NCBI GenBank assembly: GCA_002498925.1
Contig: DAJH01000078.1
Location: 23,514-28,945, forward strand
DNA: 5,432 bases
Direction: 5' to 3'
Origin: Euryarchaeota archaeon UBA173
Lineage (GTDB): Archaea > Thermoplasmatota > Poseidoniia > Poseidoniales > Thalassarchaeaceae
Made by a program: the position numbers and the translations under genes. Of the stretch, positions 4,105 through 5,432 are shown piece by piece; the first letter of the stretch is position 1, and each line of letters starts with the position of its first letter. Below the pieces are notes generated by a model, which was not told where the DNA came from, did no database searches, and was given only the letters and a program-made list of their open reading frames with translations.

Positions 4105-5432
4105 TGGAAGTCGGTAAGCTCCCTTAGAATGCTCAATGCTGGGCTATCAGTAACATCATCCAGACATTTATGCGCTACTGCGTGATGATGCATTGCGCGA
4201 TTCTTGGCGTATTCAATAGAGCCACTTTCCATTAATTCAGCCACAGCCTTTGAAAGAATCTCCTCGGAACACTCCCCTGAACCATATGCCTCTGAAAATG
4301 CTGGCATCTCATGCCCACAATTCAGAGCATGAATGGCTATGAGTGTCTTTTTCCCTTGAACTATATCCGAACCAGCTGGCTTCCCGAGAGTGGCTGTATC
4401 GCCCGTAATGTCAATCAGGTCATCCATAAGCTGGAAGCAGAGGCCCAAATTCAATCCCCAATTCCTCATATTATCCACGACCTCCTGTGAAGCCCCAGCC
4501 AATATTGCACCAGTCCCTGCACACGTCTCAAACATCACACTAGTCTTCCCCTTGATCATCTCAATGTATTCGTCCTCTGTCACAGAATCTCTTGACTCGA
4601 ATGAGATATCTTCCTGCTGTCCGCTAGCTACGTTTCTAACCATCTCGCCGATAGTTCTCACAAGAAACCCAAGTTTATCTTGCTCAATGTCCGGAGACTC
4701 TGCTAGAATTTCAAATGCGACAGCGAGCATTGCATCGCCGGCATTAATTGCAGTAGAATCATCATATGCAACATGTACAGCATCAAGCCCCCTCCTTATG
4801 GGATCTTGATCCATCAAGTCATCATGAACGAGGGTGAAATTGTGAATAATCTCAATTGACGCACCCAGAGTGTAGTGTCCTTCATGGGCTTCACCTACTG
4901 CCTCGCCGACCAATCGTGGAAGCGTCGCCCTCAACCTCTTCCCACCCCCTGCAAATAGATGGCTCATAGCGCCATGCAGCCTTTCCTGCTTCATCTTACT
5001 GAGACTCTGCAAAATCACACCTTCGACACGATTCCTATGGAGTGCTATAGCACGCATCAGATTCTGCCCAGGGACTACTGAATTTCCATCCATATCTACT
5101 TCTCCGAATTCTACCACACGTTGGAGATGAGGCGACAATTCACCATCTACAAACCTCGTTCGTGTATCATAGGGAAATTCTGGCAGGCGGCCAAGCAAAA
5201 ACTCCTTGTACAGCAACTTGAACCACGGGGCAACTAGTTCATCCTTCCAAATGTCCGTGTCCGAATGTAACGGTTCTTCGCCACTTACCATGTCCCATAC
5301 TTCGCCAAGAGACAACCACCTCGTCTCAGAAATTTCATTAGGATTTGGCTCAACATGTAAATTGTCTTTTAATTCCTCAGGGAGATTAGCCACAATAACA
5401 TGGTCAAGTTCATTCTCAACCCAATTTTCATC
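4086..5432 (-). CDS. idi/idsA: Fused type I isopentenyl-diphosphate isomerase (C-terminal part) and geranylgeranyl/farnesyl diphosphate synthase; N-terminus beyond right edge
   Basis: The minus-strand frame is open from the right edge (Asp codon 5432-5430) to TAA at 4088-4086: 448 visible residues. Residues 1-80 match the end of a Nudix isopentenyl-diphosphate isomerase: WVENELDHV (4-12), whose Glu6 and Glu8 correspond to metal/catalytic Glu114 and Glu116 of E. coli Idi, then NPNEISETRW (30-39), LSLGEV and APWFKL. After a ~40-residue linker comes a complete trans-prenyl synthase: GGGKRLRA (162-169), first Asp-rich motif DDLMD (204-208) with DPIRRG, GKTSVMFE, second Asp-rich motif DDLID (337-341) and GKPAGSDIVQGKKT (350-363). 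Phe199, five residues before the first motif, is as in archaeal C20 synthases. Expected role: cytosolic IPP to DMAPP isomerisation, then condensation to GGPP for archaeal ether lipids. GGKRxRP has Ala for the usual Pro. A GTG at 5393-5391 would cut into the isomerase and is unlikely to be the start. Confidence 0.9.
   Translation of the reverse strand, partial: DENWVENELDHVIVANLPEELKDNLHVEPNPNEISETRWLSLGEVWDMVSGEEPLHSDTDIWKDELVAPWFKLLYKEFLLGRLPEFPYDTRTRFVDGELSPHLQRVVEFGEVDMDGNSVVPGQNLMRAIALHRNRVEGVILQSLSKMKQERLHGAMSHLFAGGGKRLRATLPRLVGEAVGEAHEGHYTLGASIEIIHNFTLVHDDLMDQDPIRRGLDAVHVAYDDSTAINAGDAMLAVAFEILAESPDIEQDKLGFLVRTIGEMVRNVASGQQEDISFESRDSVTEDEYIEMIKGKTSVMFETCAGTGAILAGASQEVVDNMRNWGLNLGLCFQLMDDLIDITGDTATLGKPAGSDIVQGKKTLIAIHALNCGHEMPAFSEAYGSGECSEEILSKAVAELMESGSIEYAKNRAMHHHAVAHKCLDDVTDSPALSILRELTDFQLIRIN

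Noticed and set aside
4390..4809. 139-codon plus-strand open frame within the prenyl synthase gene
   Set aside because: It is antisense to both Asp-rich catalytic motifs of the synthase and has a Ser-rich shadow composition with no ribosome site.
1..5432. CRISPR array, tRNA/rRNA gene, insertion sequence or defence system
   Set aside because: No regularly spaced direct repeats, tRNA-like cloverleaf, terminal inverted repeats or transposase motifs were seen. Nearly all DNA is accounted for by five genes.

Overview
The window looks like a chromosomal segment from an uncultivated euryarchaeon of the Thermoplasmatota / marine Group II (Poseidoniales) kind. The archaeal assignment is strong. The S12, S7 and elongation factor proteins are all of the archaeal/eukaryotic type (EF-2 with a diphthamide-site IHRGPAQ motif, S12 with KQPNS), TATA-like boxes precede the translation genes, and an archaeal-style C20 prenyl synthase is present. 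The Group II placement is an inference from general gene style, not something I could test by alignment.

Layout, left to right. (1) A minus-strand gene runs off the left edge. Its frame is open from about 611 to base 1 and encodes the N-terminal ~203 residues of a UbiD-family, prenylated-FMN-dependent decarboxylase. (2) A 118-bp divergent intergenic region holds a TATA-like element readable in both directions, two small palindromes and a clear Shine-Dalgarno site for the next gene. (3) A translation cluster lies on the plus strand: rpsL (S12, TTG start), then rpsG (S7) after 8 bp, then a 102-bp gap with its own TATA-like box, then fusA (EF-2, 735 residues). (4) A convergent minus-strand gene has a stop codon that directly abuts the fusA stop codon with no bases between. 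Its frame stays open to the right edge. It is a fusion of the C-terminal part of a type I (Nudix) isopentenyl-diphosphate isomerase with a complete geranylgeranyl/farnesyl diphosphate synthase.

How the genes fit together. The central block is the archaeal str-type operon without tuf, which would usually follow fusA in many Euryarchaeota. The two flanking genes may both belong to membrane-lipid isoprenoid synthesis. The fusion would convert IPP to DMAPP and then extend it to GGPP, the archaeol precursor. The UbiD homologue could be the anhydromevalonate-phosphate decarboxylase of the archaeal mevalonate route, but it could equally act on another substrate such as a quinone precursor.

The points most worth a second look are the isomerase-synthase fusion, whose true start lies beyond the window so the GTG near 5393 is not its start; a 9-bp perfect inverted repeat spanning both abutting stop codons; and the possibly bidirectional promoter between ubiD and rpsL.
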